DNA of 64,000 bases from Megachile rotundata (Eukaryota > Arthropoda > Insecta > Hymenoptera > Megachilidae). Below the pieces are notes generated by a model, which saw only the letters and a program-made list of their open reading frames with translations, did not search any database and was not told the origin of the DNA. The position numbers and the translations under genes are program-made. This document shows positions 49,742 through 62,766 of this stretch, piece by piece. The stretch is taken from assembly GCF_050947335.1 (NCBI RefSeq), contig NW_027473318.1, positions 4,278,001 to 4,342,000 of the forward strand, in the 5' to 3' direction. Every line of letters starts with the position of its first letter. Position 1 is the first letter of the stretch.

Positions 49742-50419
49742 CCAATCATTCAAAAACAATCATACCATCACGATCATACAATCGCAATCATATATTCACA
49801 ACAATATAATCACAATCATGCAATCGCATTCATACATCCGCAATCATTCAATCACTATCATACAATCACAGTCATATAATCACAATCATACAATTACAAT
49901 CATACAATCACAATCATACTATCACAATCATACAATCGCAATCAAACGAAAACAATCATACAATCACAATCATACAATCACGATCATACAATCACAATCA
50001 TACTATCACAATCATACAATCGCAATCAAACGAAAACAATCATACAATCACAATCATACAATCACAATCATACAATCACAATCATACAATCACAATCATA
50101 CAATCACAATCATACAATCACAATCATACAATCACAATCGTACGATCACAATCATACAATCACAATCATACAATCACAATCATACAATCACAATCATACA
50201 ATCCCAATCATTCAAAAACAATCATACCATCACGATCATACAATCGCAATCATATATTCACAACAATATAATCACAATCATGCAATCGCAATCATACAGC
50301 CGCAATCATTCAATCACTATCATACAATCACAGTCATATAATCACAATCATACAATTACAATCATACAAGCATAATCCTGCAATCGCAATCATGCAATAA
50401 CAATCATACCATCACAATC

Positions 50420-50647
50420 ATGCAATCGCAATCATACAATCACAATCATATAATCACAGTCATACGACCACAATCATACAATCACAATCATACAATCACA
50501 GTCATACGACCACAATCTTACAATTACAATCATACAATCACAATCATTCAAAAACAATCATACCATCACGATCATACAATCGCAATCATACAATTACAAT
50601 CTCAGAATCACAAACTCACAATCACAATAATACAATCACACCCATAA
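50420..50647 (+). repeat. Landmark block, copy 13
   Basis: Last copy. None occurs in the final 13 kb, in keeping with the change to sub-array B at about 54.3 kb. Confidence 0.9.
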
Positions 50648-51728
50648 AATAGCAATCATACATTTACAATCTCCCATACACAATCATAAAATCACAATAA
50701 TACAGTCACAATCATACAATCACAATCATTCAAATACAATCATACAATCACAATCATACATTCGCCATCATACAATCACAATCATAGGAGCACAATAATT
50801 CAATCACAATAATACAATCACAATCATACAATCACAACCATACAATCACAACCATACAATCACAATCATACAATCAGAGTCAAATAATCACAATCATACA
50901 ATCACAATCATACAATCACAATCATACAATCACAATCATAGAATCACAATCATACAATCACGATCATACAATCGCAGTTATACAATGACAACCATACCAT
51001 CACAATAATACATTAACAACAACATAATCACAATCATTCAATCACAATCATACAATCGCAATCATACAAAAACAATCATACAATCACAATCATACAATCA
51101 CAATCATACAATCGCAATCATACAATCACAATCATACAGTCACAATCATACAATCACAATCATACAATCACAATCATACAATCACAATCATACAATCACA
51201 ATCATACAATCACGATCATACAATCGCAATCATATAAATACAATCTCCTAAAAACATTGATACAATCACAATCATACAATCACAATCATACTATCACTAT
51301 CATACAATCACACTCATACAGTCACAATCATACAATCACACTCATACAATCATAATCATACAATCACAATCATACAATCACAATCATACAATCACAATCA
51401 TACAAGCATAATCCTGCATTCGCAATCATGCAATAACAATCATACTATCACAATCATACAATCGCAATCATACAATCACAATCATATAATCACAGCCATA
51501 CGACCACAATCACACAATCAGAATCATACATTCGCAATCATACAATCACAATCATACAATCACAGTCATACAATGGCATTCATACAATAACAATCATACA
51601 ATCACAATCATTCAATCACAATCATACAATCGCAATAATACAGTCACAATCATACAATCACAATCATACAATCACAATCATACAATCACAATCATACTAC
51701 CACAGCCATACAATTACAATCATACAAT

Positions 51729-51743
51729 CACAATTATAATCAC
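51729..51743 (+). repeat. -2 bp phase element, copy 11
   Basis: Last copy. Sub-array B has the look-alike ACAATTATAATCAT, but there it is a substitution in a full 14-bp unit. Confidence 0.88.
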
Positions 51744-52462
51744 AATCATGTAATCAGAATCATACAATCACAATCATACAATCATAATCATGCAATCACA
51801 ACCATAGAATCACAATCATAAAATCGCAATCATACTGTCACAATCATACAATCACAATCATAAAAGCACAATCCTGCAATCGTAATCATGCAATAACAAT
51901 CATACTATCACAATCATACAATCACAATCATACAATCACAATCATACAATCACAATCATACATTCACAATCATACAATCACAATCATACAATCACGATCA
52001 TACAATCGCAGTTATACAATGACAACCATACAATCACAATAATACATTCACAACAACATAATCACAATCATTCAATCACAATCATACAATCGCAATCATA
52101 CAAAAACAATCATACAATCACGATCATACAATCACAATAATATAGTCACAGTCATACAATCACAATCATACAATCACAATCCTGCAATCGCAATCATACA
52201 ATCACAATCATAGAAGAACAATAATTCAATCACAATAATACAATCACAATAATACAATCACAATAATACAATCACAATCATACAATCACAATCATATATT
52301 CACAACAATCCAATCACAATCATATATTCACAACAATCCAATCACAATCATACTATCGCAATCACACAGGCGCAATCATACAATCACTATCATACAATCA
52401 GAGTCATATAACCACAATCATACAATCACAATCATACAACCACAATCATACAATCACAATCG

Positions 52463-52657
52463 TACAATCACAATCATACAATCACAATCATACAATCACA
52501 ATCATACAATCACAATCATACAATCACAATCATACAATCACAATCATACAATCACAATCATACAATCACAATCATACAATCACAATCATACAATCACAAT
52601 CATACAATCACAATCATACAATCACAATCATACAATCACAATCATACAATCACAATC
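52463..52657 (+). repeat. Shortest CGTAC-led perfect run (195 bp)
   Basis: About 14 units. It ends at CGTAGAATCACAGTC, a private form with an extra G. Confidence 0.85.
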
Positions 52658-54326
52658 GTAGAATCACAGTCATACGACCACAATCATACAATTACAATCA
52701 TACAATCACAATCATTCAAAAACAATCACACCATCACGATCATACAATCGCAATCATACAATCACACTCATACAATCACAATCATACAATCACAATCATT
52801 CATTCACAATCATACAATCACAATCATACAATCACAATCATACAATCACAATCATACAATCACAATCATACAATCACAATCATACAATCACAATCATACA
52901 ATCACAATCATACAATCACAATCATAGAATCACAGTCATACGACCACAATCATACAATTACAATCATACAATCACAATCATTCAAAAACAATCACACCAT
53001 CACGATCATACAATCGCAATCATACAATCAGGCTCATACAATCACAATCATACAATCACAATCATTCATTCACAATCATACAATCGCAATCATATAAATA
53101 CAATCTCCCAAAAACATTGATACAATCACAATCATACGATCACAATAATACAATCACATTAATACAGTCACAATCATACAATCACAATCATACAATCACA
53201 GTCATACTACCACAGTCATACTACCACAGTCATACAATCACAATCATACAATCACAATCATACAATCACAATCATACAGTCGCAATCATATAAATACAAT
53301 CTCCCAAAAACAATCATACAATCACAATCATACAATCACAATAATACAGTCACAATCATACAGTCGCAGTCATACAATCACAATCATACAATCGCAATCA
53401 TACATTCACAACAATACAATCACAATCATACAATCACAATCATACAATCACGATCATACACTCGCAACCATACAATCACAACCATACAATCACAATAATA
53501 CAATCACAAACATACAATCACAATCATACAATCACAATCATACAATCACAATCATACAAGCACAATCCTGCTATCCTAATCATGCAATAACAATCATACT
53601 ATGACAATCATACAATCACACTCATACCATTACAATCATACAGTCACAATCATACAATCACAATCATTCAATCACACTCATACAATCACAATCATTCAAT
53701 CACAATCATTCAACCACAATCATACAATCGCAATCATATAAATACAATCTCCCAAAAACATTGATACAATCACAATCATACAATCACAATAATACAGTCA
53801 CAATCATACAATCACAATCATGCAATCACAATCATTCAATCACAATCATACATTCGCATTCAAACAAATACAATCATACAATCACAATCATACAATGACA
53901 ATCATACAATCACAATCATACAATCACAATCATACAATCACAATCATACAATCACAATCATACAATCACAATCATACAATCACAATCATACAATCACAAT
54001 CATACAATCACAATCATACAATCACAATCATACAATCACAATCATAGAATCACAGTCATACGACCACAATCATACAATTACAATCATACAATCACAATCA
54101 TTCAAAAACAATCACACCATCACGATCATACAATCGCAATCATACAATCACACTCATACAATCACAATCATACAATCACAATCATTCATTCACAATCATA
54201 CAATCACAATCATACAATCACAATCATACAATCACAATCATACAATCACAATCATACAATCACAATCATACAATCACAATCATACAATCACAATCATAGA
54301 ATCACAGTCATACGACCACAATCATA

Positions 54327-54350
54327 CAATTACACTCATTCATCAGAATC
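54327..54350 (+). other. Junction between sub-arrays A and B
   Basis: Left of this point the sequence is a standard A block (TAGAATCACAGTC, then ATACGACCAC, then an ACAATTAC unit). It then reads ACACTCATTCATCAGAATC, a combination seen nowhere else. ATCAGAATC matches the 13-bp unit typical of B (ATACATCAGAATC at about 55,761, 58,459 and 61,340). The fusion unit is 13 bp, so phase slips by one. From here rightwards only B variants occur. Confidence 0.8.
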
Positions 54351-54466
54351 ATACAATCACAATCATACAATCACAATCATACAATCACAATCATACAATC
54401 ACAATCATACAATCACAATCATACAATCGCAATCATACAATCACAATCATACAATCGCAATCATAC

Positions 54467-54515
54467 AATTACAATCTCCCAAATACAATCTCCCGAATAC
54501 AATCTCCCAAATACA
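54467..54515 (+). repeat. CTCCC cluster 1
   Basis: Three CTCCC units, the middle one followed by GAATAC. Same type as 55,834 and 61,413. Confidence 0.85.
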
Positions 54516-54659
54516 ATCAGACAATCACAATCATACAATCACAATCATACAATCACAATCATACTATCACAATCATACAATCACAATCATACAATCACAA
54601 TCATACAATCACAATCATACAATCACAATCATACAATCACAATCATACAATCACAATCA

Positions 54660-55513
54660 TACAATCGCATTCATACAATCGCAATCATACAATCACAATC
54701 ATACAATCGCAATCATACAATTACAATCTCCCAAATACAATCTCCCAAATACAATCACCCAAATACAATCATACAATCACAATCATACAATCATAATCAT
54801 ACAATCACAATCATACAATCACAATCATACAATCACAATCATACTATCACAATAATACAATCACAATCATACAATCACAATCAGACAATCACAATCATAC
54901 AATCACAATCATACAATCACAATCATACAATCACAATCATACAATCACAATCATACAATCACAATCATACAATCACAATCATACAATCACAATCATACAA
55001 TCACAATCATACAATCACAAAAATACAATCATAATCATACAATCACAATCATACAATCGCAATCATACAATCACAATCATACAACCATAATCATGCAATC
55101 ACAATCATACGATCGCAATCATACAATCACAATCATACCATCACAATCATACAATCACAATCATACAATCATAATCATACAATTACAATCATACATCACA
55201 ATCATACAATCACAATCATACAATCGCAATCATACAATCACAATCATACAATCACAATCATACAATCACAATCATACAACCACAATCAGACAATCACAAT
55301 CATACAATCACAATCATACAATCACAATTATGCAATCACAATCATACAATCGCATTCATACAATCGCAATCATACAATCACAATCATACAATCATGATCA
55401 TACAATCACAATCATACGATCGCAATCATACAATCACAATCATACCATCACAATCATACAATCACAATCATACAATCATAATCATACAATTACAATCATA
55501 CATCACAATCATA
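54660..55513 (+). repeat. B block alpha, copy 1
   Basis: This matches 56,293-57,090 (offset 1,633 falling to 1,577 by a four-unit change) and, in its right part, about 61,860-62,519 (offset 7,030 falling to 6,960). Its marks are CGCATTC, CTCCC cluster, ACAAAAATAC, ATACGATCGC and the 13-bp ACATCAC units. Confidence 0.78.
54719..54766 (+). repeat. CTCCC cluster 2
   Basis: Two CTCCC units then CACCC. Same type as 56,351, 60,434 and 63,590. Confidence 0.85.
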
Positions 55514-55652
55514 CAATTACAATCATACATCACAATCATACAATCACAATCATACAATCATAATCATACAATTACAATCATACATCACAATCATACAATC
55601 ACAATCATACAATCGCAATCACACAATCACAATCATACAATCGCAATCATAC

Positions 55653-55700
55653 AATTACAATCTCCCAAATACAATCTCCCAAATACAATCTCCCAGATAC
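55653..55700 (+). repeat. CTCCC cluster 3
   Basis: Three units, the last followed by AGATAC. Same type as 58,350 and 61,219. Confidence 0.85.
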
Positions 55701-55833
55701 AATCATACAATGACAATCATACAATCACAATCATACAATCATAATCATACAATTACAATCATACATCAGAATCATACAATCACAATCATACAATCGCAAT
55801 CATACAATCACAATCATACAATCGCAATCATAC

Positions 55834-55880
55834 AATTACAATCTCCCAAATACAATCTCCCGAATACAATCTCCCAAATA
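55834..55880 (+). repeat. CTCCC cluster 4
   Basis: Three units with GAATAC after the second. Confidence 0.85.
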
Positions 55881-56197
55881 CAATCATACAATAACAATCA
55901 TACAATCACAATCATACAATCACAATCATACTATCACAATCATACAATCACAATCATACAATCACAATCATACAATCACAATCATACAATCACAATCATA
56001 CAATCACAATCATACATTCAAAATCATGCAATCACAATCATACAATCACAATCATGCAATCACAATCATACAATTATAATCATACAATCACAATCATTCA
56101 ATCACAATCTTACAATCTCAATCGCACAACCACAATCACACAATCACACTCATACAATCACAATCATACAATCACAATCATACAATCGCAATCATAC

Positions 56198-56216
56198 AAT
56201 TACAATATCCCAAATA
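56198..56216 (+). repeat. ATATCCC single unit, cluster 5
   Basis: One unit in the form CAATATCCCAAATAC. Same as 61,778. Confidence 0.82.
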
Positions 56217-56292
56217 CAATCATAAAATCACAATCATACAATCACAATCATACAATCACAATCATACAATCACAATCATACAATCACAATCA

Positions 56293-57090
56293 TACAATCG
56301 CATTCATACAATCGCAATCATACAATCACAATCATACAATCGCAATCATACAATTACAATCTCCCAAATACAATCTCCCAAATACAATCACCCAAATACA
56401 ATCATACAATCACAATCATACAATCATAATCATACAATCACAATCATACAATCACAATCATACAATCACAATCATACAATCACAATCATACTATCACAAT
56501 CATACAATCACAATCACACAATCACAATCAGACAATCTCAATCATACAATCACAATCATACAATCGCAATCATACAATCACAATCATACAATCACAAAAA
56601 TACAATCATAATCATACAATCACAATCATACAATCGCAATCATACAATCACAATCATACAATCATAATCATGCAATCACAATCATACGATCACAATCATA
56701 CAATCACAATCATACCATCACAATCATACAATCACAATCATACAATCATAATCATACAATTACAATCATACATCACAATCATACAATCACAATCATACAA
56801 TCGCAATCATACAATCACAATCATACAATCACAATCATACAATCACAATCATACAACCACAATCAGACAATCACAATCATACAATCACAATCATACAATC
56901 ACAATTATGCAATCACAATCATACAATCGCATTCATACAATCGCAATCATACAATCACAATCATACAATCATGATCATACAATCACAATCATACGATCGC
57001 AATCATACAATCACAATCATACCATCACAATCATACAATCAGAATCATACAATCATAATCATACAATTACAATCATACATCACAATCATA
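56293..57090 (+). repeat. B block alpha, copy 2
   Basis: Differs from copy 1 by ATACGATCAC (56,687) for ATACGATCGC and by CAGAATC at 57,043. Confidence 0.78.
56351..56400 (+). repeat. CTCCC cluster 6
   Basis: Two CTCCC units then CACCC. Confidence 0.85.
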
Positions 57091-57174
57091 CAATCACAAT
57101 CATACAATCGCAATCATACAATCACAATCATACAATCGCAATCATACAATCACAATCATACAATCGCAATCATA

Positions 57175-57238
57175 CAATTACAATCTCCCAAATACAATCT
57201 CCCAAATACAATCTCCCAACTACAATCTCCCAAATACA
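57175..57238 (+). repeat. CTCCC cluster 7
   Basis: Four units, the third followed by AACTAC. Same type as 62,566. Confidence 0.85.
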
Positions 57239-57369
57239 ATCATACAATCACAATCATACAATCACAATCATACAATCATAATCATACAATTACAATCATA
57301 CATCACAATCATACAATCACAATCATACAATCGCAATCATACAATCACAATCATACAATAGCAATCATA

Positions 57370-57419
57370 CAATTACAATCTCCCAAATACAATCTCCCAA
57401 ATACAATCTCCCAAATACA
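57370..57419 (+). repeat. CTCCC cluster 8
   Basis: Three unaltered units. Preceded by CAATAGCAATC, a unit not seen at the other clusters. Confidence 0.85.
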
Positions 57420-57689
57420 ATCATACAATCACAATCATACAATCACAATCATACAATCACAATCATACAATCACAATCATACAATCACAATCATACAATC
57501 ACAATCATACTATCACAATCATACAATCACAATCATACAATCACAATCATATAATCACAATCATACAATCACAATCATACAACCACAATCATACAATCAC
57601 AATCATACAATCACAATCATACAATCACAATCATACAATCACAATCATACAATCACAATCATACAATCACAATCATACAATCACAATCA

Positions 57690-58480
57690 TACAATCGCAA
57701 TCATACAATCACAATCATACTATCACAATCATACTATCACAATCATACAATCACACTCATACAATCACAATCATACAATCACAATCATACAACCACAATC
57801 ATACAATCGCAATCATACATTCAAAATCATGCAATCACAATCATACAATCACAATCATGCTATCACAATCATACAATCAGAATCATACAATCACAATCAT
57901 TCAATAACAATCGTACAATCACAATCGTTCAATCACAATCGCACAACCACAATCAGACAATCACACTCATACAATCACAATCATACAATCACAATCATAC
58001 AATCACAATCATAGCATCACAATCATACTTTCACAATCATACAATCACAATCATACAATCACAATCATACAATCACAGTCATACAATCACAATCATACAA
58101 TCACAATCGTACTATCACAATCATACAATCACAATCATACAATCACAATCATACAATCACAATCATACAATCATAATCATACAATCACAATCATACAATC
58201 ACAATCATACAATCACAATCATAGCATCACAATCATACTTTCACAATCATACAATCACAATCATACAATCACAATCATACAATCACAGTCATACGATTAC
58301 AATCATACAATCACAATCGTACTATCACAATCATACAATCACAATCATACAATTACAATCTCCCAAATACAATCTCCCAAATACAATCTCCCAGATACAA
58401 TCATACAATGACAATCATACAATCACAATCATACAATCATAATCATACAATTACAATCATACATCAGAATCATACAATCA
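57690..58480 (+). repeat. B block beta, copy 1
   Basis: This matches 60,560-61,365 at 2,867-2,881. Its marks are two ACTATCAC units, ATTCAAAATCATGC, ATGCTATCAC, CGTTCAATC, ATAGCATCAC, ACTTTCAC and a CTCCC cluster ending in AGATAC. Confidence 0.78.
58350..58398 (+). repeat. CTCCC cluster 9
   Basis: Three units ending in AGATAC. Part of block beta. Confidence 0.85.
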
Positions 58481-58503
58481 CAATCATACATTCGCAATCA
58501 TAC

Positions 58504-58550
58504 AATTACAATCTCCCAAATACAATCTCCCAAATACAATCTCCCAAATA
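58504..58550 (+). repeat. CTCCC cluster 10
   Basis: Three unaltered units after ATTCGCAATC. Confidence 0.85.
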
Positions 58551-58699
58551 CAATCATACAATCACAATCATACAATTACAATCATACAATCACAATCATA
58601 CAATCACAATCATACAATCACAATCATACTATCACAATCATACAATCACAATCATACAATCACAATCATACAATCACAATCATACAATCACAATCATAC

Positions 58700-59480
58700 A
58701 ATCACAATCATACAATTATAATCATACAATCACAATCATTCAATCACAATCGTACAATCTCAATCGCACAACCACAATCACACAATCACACTCATACAAT
58801 CACAATCATACAATCACAATCATACAATCACAAAAATACAACCATAATCATACAATCACAATCATACAATCGCAATCATACAATCACAATCATACAATCA
58901 TAATCATGCAATCACAATCATACGATCGCAATCATACAATCACAATCATACCATCACAATCATACAATCACAATCATACAATCATAATCATACAATTACA
59001 ATCATACATCACAATCATACAATCACAATCATACAATCGCAATCATACAATCACAATCATACAATCATAATCATACAATTACAATCATACATCACAATCA
59101 TACAATCACAATCATACAAACGCAATCATACAATCACAATCATACAATCACAATCATACAATCACAATCATACAATCACAATCATACAATCACAATCATA
59201 CAATCACAATCATACAATCACAATCATACAATCACAATCATACAATCACAATCATACAATCACAATCATACAATCACAATCATACTATCTCAATCATACA
59301 ATCACAATCATACAATCACAATCATACAATCACAATCATACAATCACAATCATACAATCACAATCATACAATCACAATCATACAATCACAATCATACAAT
59401 CACAATCATACAATCACAATCATACGTTCAAAATCATACGATCGCAATCATACAATCACAATCATACCATCACAATCATG
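58700..59480 (+). repeat. B block gamma, copy 1
   Basis: This matches 62,767-63,547 at +4,067: AATTATAATC at 58,714/62,781, ACAAAAATAC at 58,830/62,897, ATACAAACGC at 59,114/63,181. Copy 1 has a private CAACCATAATC after ACAAAAATAC. Confidence 0.75.
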
Positions 59481-59748
59481 CAATCACAATCATACAATCA
59501 CAATCATACAATCACAATCATTCAATCACAATCATACAATCGCAATCATACAATCACAATCATACAATCGCAATCATACAATCATAATCATGCAATCACA
59601 ATCATACGATCGCAATCATACAATCACAATCATACCATCACAATCATGCAATCACAATCATACAATTATAATCATACAATCACAATCATTCAATCACAAT
59701 CATACAATCGCAATCATACAATCACAATCATACAATCGCAATCATACA

Positions 59749-59810
59749 ATTACAATCTCCCAAATACAATCTCCCAAATACAATCACCCAAATACAATCA
59801 CCCAAATACA
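59749..59810 (+). repeat. CTCCC cluster 11
   Basis: Four units, the last two as CACCC. The only cluster of this form. Confidence 0.85.
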
Positions 59811-60433
59811 ATCATACAATCACAATCATACAATCATAATCATACAATCACAATCATACAATCACAATCATACAATCACAATCATACAATCACAATCATA
59901 CAATCACAATCATACAATCACAATCATACAATCACAATCATACAATCACAATCATACAATCACAATCACACAATCACAATCATACAATCACAATCATACA
60001 ATCACAATCATACTATCTCAATCATACAATCACAATCATACAATCACAATCATACAATCACAATCATACAATCACAATCATACAATCACAATCATACAAT
60101 CACAATCATACAATCACAATCATACAATCACAATCATACGTTCAAAATCATGCAATCACAATCATACAATCACAATCATACAATCACAATCATACAATCA
60201 CAATCATACAATCACAATCATACAATCGCAATCATACAATCGCAATCATACAATCACAATCATACAATCATAATCATGCAATCACAATCATACGATCGCA
60301 ATCATACAATCACAATCATACCATCACAATCATGCAATCACAATCATACAATTACAATCATACAATCACAATCATTCAATCACAATCATACAATCGCAAT
60401 CATACAATCACAATCATACAATCGCAATCATAC

Positions 60434-60480
60434 AATTACAATCTCCCAAATACAATCTCCCAAATACAATCACCCAAATA
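60434..60480 (+). repeat. CTCCC cluster 12
   Basis: Two CTCCC units then CACCC. Confidence 0.85.
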
Positions 60481-60559
60481 CAATCATACAATCACAATCA
60501 TACAATCACAATCATACAATCACAATCATACAATCGCAATCATACAATCACAATCATAC

Positions 60560-61365
60560 AATCGCAATCATACAATCACAATCATACTATCACAATCATA
60601 CTATCACAATCATACAACCACAATCATACAATCACAATCATACAATCACAATCATACAACCACAATCATACAATCGCAATCATACATTCAAAATCATGCA
60701 ATCACAATCATACAATCACAATCATGCTATCACAATCATACAATCAGAATCATACAATCACAATCATTCAATAACAATCGTACAATCACAATCGTTCAAT
60801 CACAATCGCACAACCACAATCAGACAATCACACTCATACAATCACAATCATACAATCACAATCATACAATCACAATCATAGCATCACAATCATACTTTCA
60901 CAATCATACAATCACAATCATACAATCACAATCATACAATCACAGTCATACAATCACAATCATACAATCACAATCGTACTATCACAATCATACAATCACA
61001 ATCATACAATCACAATCATACAATCACAATCATACAATCATAATCATACAATCACAACCATACAATCACAATCATACAATCACAATCATAGCATCACAAT
61101 CATACTTTCACAATCATACAATCACAATCATACAATCACAATCATACAATCACAGTCATACAATCACAATCATACAATCACAATCGTACTATCACAATCA
61201 TACAATCACAATCATACAATTACAATCTCCCAAATACAATCTCCCAAATACAATCTCCCAAATACAATCTCCCAGATACAATCATACAATGACAATCATA
61301 CAATCACAATCATACAATCATAATCATACAATTACAATCATACATCAGAATCATACAATCACAAT
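60560..61365 (+). repeat. B block beta, copy 2
   Basis: Same marker order as copy 1, but the CTCCC cluster has four units where copy 1 has three. Confidence 0.78.
61219..61279 (+). repeat. CTCCC cluster 13
   Basis: Four units ending in AGATAC, one more than its partner at 58,350. Confidence 0.85.
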
Positions 61366-61412
61366 CATACAATCGCAATCATACAATCACAATCATACAA
61401 TCGCAATCATAC

Positions 61413-61460
61413 AATTACAATCTCCCAAATACAATCTCCCGAATACAATCTCCCAAATAC
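61413..61460 (+). repeat. CTCCC cluster 14
   Basis: Three units with GAATAC after the second. Confidence 0.85.
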
Positions 61461-61777
61461 AATCATACAATCACAATCATACAATCACAATCATACAATC
61501 ACAATCATACTATCACAATCATACAATCACAATCATACAATCACAATCATACAATCACAATCATACAATCACAATCATACAATCACAATCATACATTCAA
61601 AATCATGCAATCACAATCATACAATCACAATCATGCAATCACAATCATACAATTATAATCATACAATCACAATCATTCAATCACAATCGTACAATCTCAA
61701 TCGCACAACCATAATCACACAATCACACTCATACAATCACAATCATACAATCACAATCATACAATCGCAATCATACA

Positions 61778-61796
61778 ATTACAATATCCCAAATAC
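61778..61796 (+). repeat. ATATCCC single unit, cluster 15
   Basis: Single unit identical in form to 56,198. Confidence 0.82.
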
Positions 61797-61859
61797 AATC
61801 ATACAATCACAATCATACAATCATAATCATACAATCACAATCATACAATCACAATCATA

Positions 61860-62519
61860 CAATCACAATCATACTATCACAATCATACAATCACAATCAT
61901 ACAATCACAATCAGACAATCACAATCATACAATCACAATCATACAATCACAATCATACAATCACAATCATACAATCACAAAAATACAATCATAATCATAC
62001 AATCACAATCATACAATCGCAATCATACAATCACAATCATACAATCATAATCATGCAATCACAATCATACGATCGCAATCATACAATCACAATCATACCA
62101 TCACAATCATACAATCACAATCATACAATCATAATCATACAATTACAATCATACATCACAATCATACAATCACAATCATACAATCGCAATCATACAATCA
62201 CAATCATACAATCACAATCATACAATCACAATCATACAACCACAATCAGGCAATCACAATCATACAATCACAATCATACAATCACAATTATGCAATCACA
62301 ATCATACAATCGCATTCATACAATCGCAATCATACAATCACAATCATACAATCATGATCATACAATCACAATCATACGATCGCAATCATACAATCACAAT
62401 CATACCATCACAATCATACAATCACAATCATACAATCATAATCATACAATTACAATCATACATCACAATCATACAATTACAATCATACATCACAATCATA
62501 CAATCACAATCATACAATC
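61860..62519 (+). repeat. B block alpha, copy 3
   Basis: Shares with copy 1 the double 13-bp unit (62,458 and 62,485; copy 1 at 55,497 and 55,525), so it is closer to copy 1 than to copy 2. Private CAGGCAATC at 62,246. Confidence 0.78.
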
Positions 62520-62565
62520 GCAATCATACAATCACAATCATACGATCGCAATCATACAATTACCA

Positions 62566-62620
62566 TCTCCCAAATACAATCTCCCAAATACAATCTCCCA
62601 ACTACAATCTCCCAAATACA
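62566..62620 (+). repeat. CTCCC cluster 16
   Basis: Four units, the first preceded by TACCAT in place of TACAAT, the third followed by AACTAC. Confidence 0.85.
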
Positions 62621-62766
62621 ATCATACAATCACAATCATACAATCACAATCATACAATCACAATCATACAATCATAATCATACAATTACAATCATACATC
62701 ACAATCATACAATCACAATCATACATTCAAAATCATGCAATCACAATCATACAATCACAATCATGC

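Larger units (their letters stand above)
1..54334 (+). repeat. Sub-array A: higher-order repeat domain
   Basis: This domain is defined by variant modules that recur in the same order at kilobase spacing: TATAAATACAATCTCCYAAAA, ATTCAAAAACAATC, ATACGACCAC, ACTACCACAG, AAACGAAAAC pairs 84 bp apart, GCAGTTATACAATGAC, GAGTCAAATAATC and AATTATAATCAC. Spacing of the 13 main landmark blocks is 1.5, 3.1-3.2, 4.0-4.1, 4.7, 5.0 or 7.0 kb, so it is a mosaic of related higher-order units and not one constant period. Copies share private substitutions in pairs, which lets individual duplications be traced. Confidence 0.9.

Noticed and set aside
53820..54350. Transposon end or target-site duplication at the A/B border
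   Set aside because: No inverted repeats, polyA tail or non-repeat sequence. The joint is made of monomer variants only.
59478..60881. 467-codon open frame, and the other long + strand frames
   Set aside because: The repeat has no forward stop codon and all three frames overlap with the same peptide. Many of the frames begin at TTG or chance ATG units and end at variant units such as ATAATC or ATAGAATC. Changes ignore codon position and indels are tolerated, so there is no sign of coding selection.
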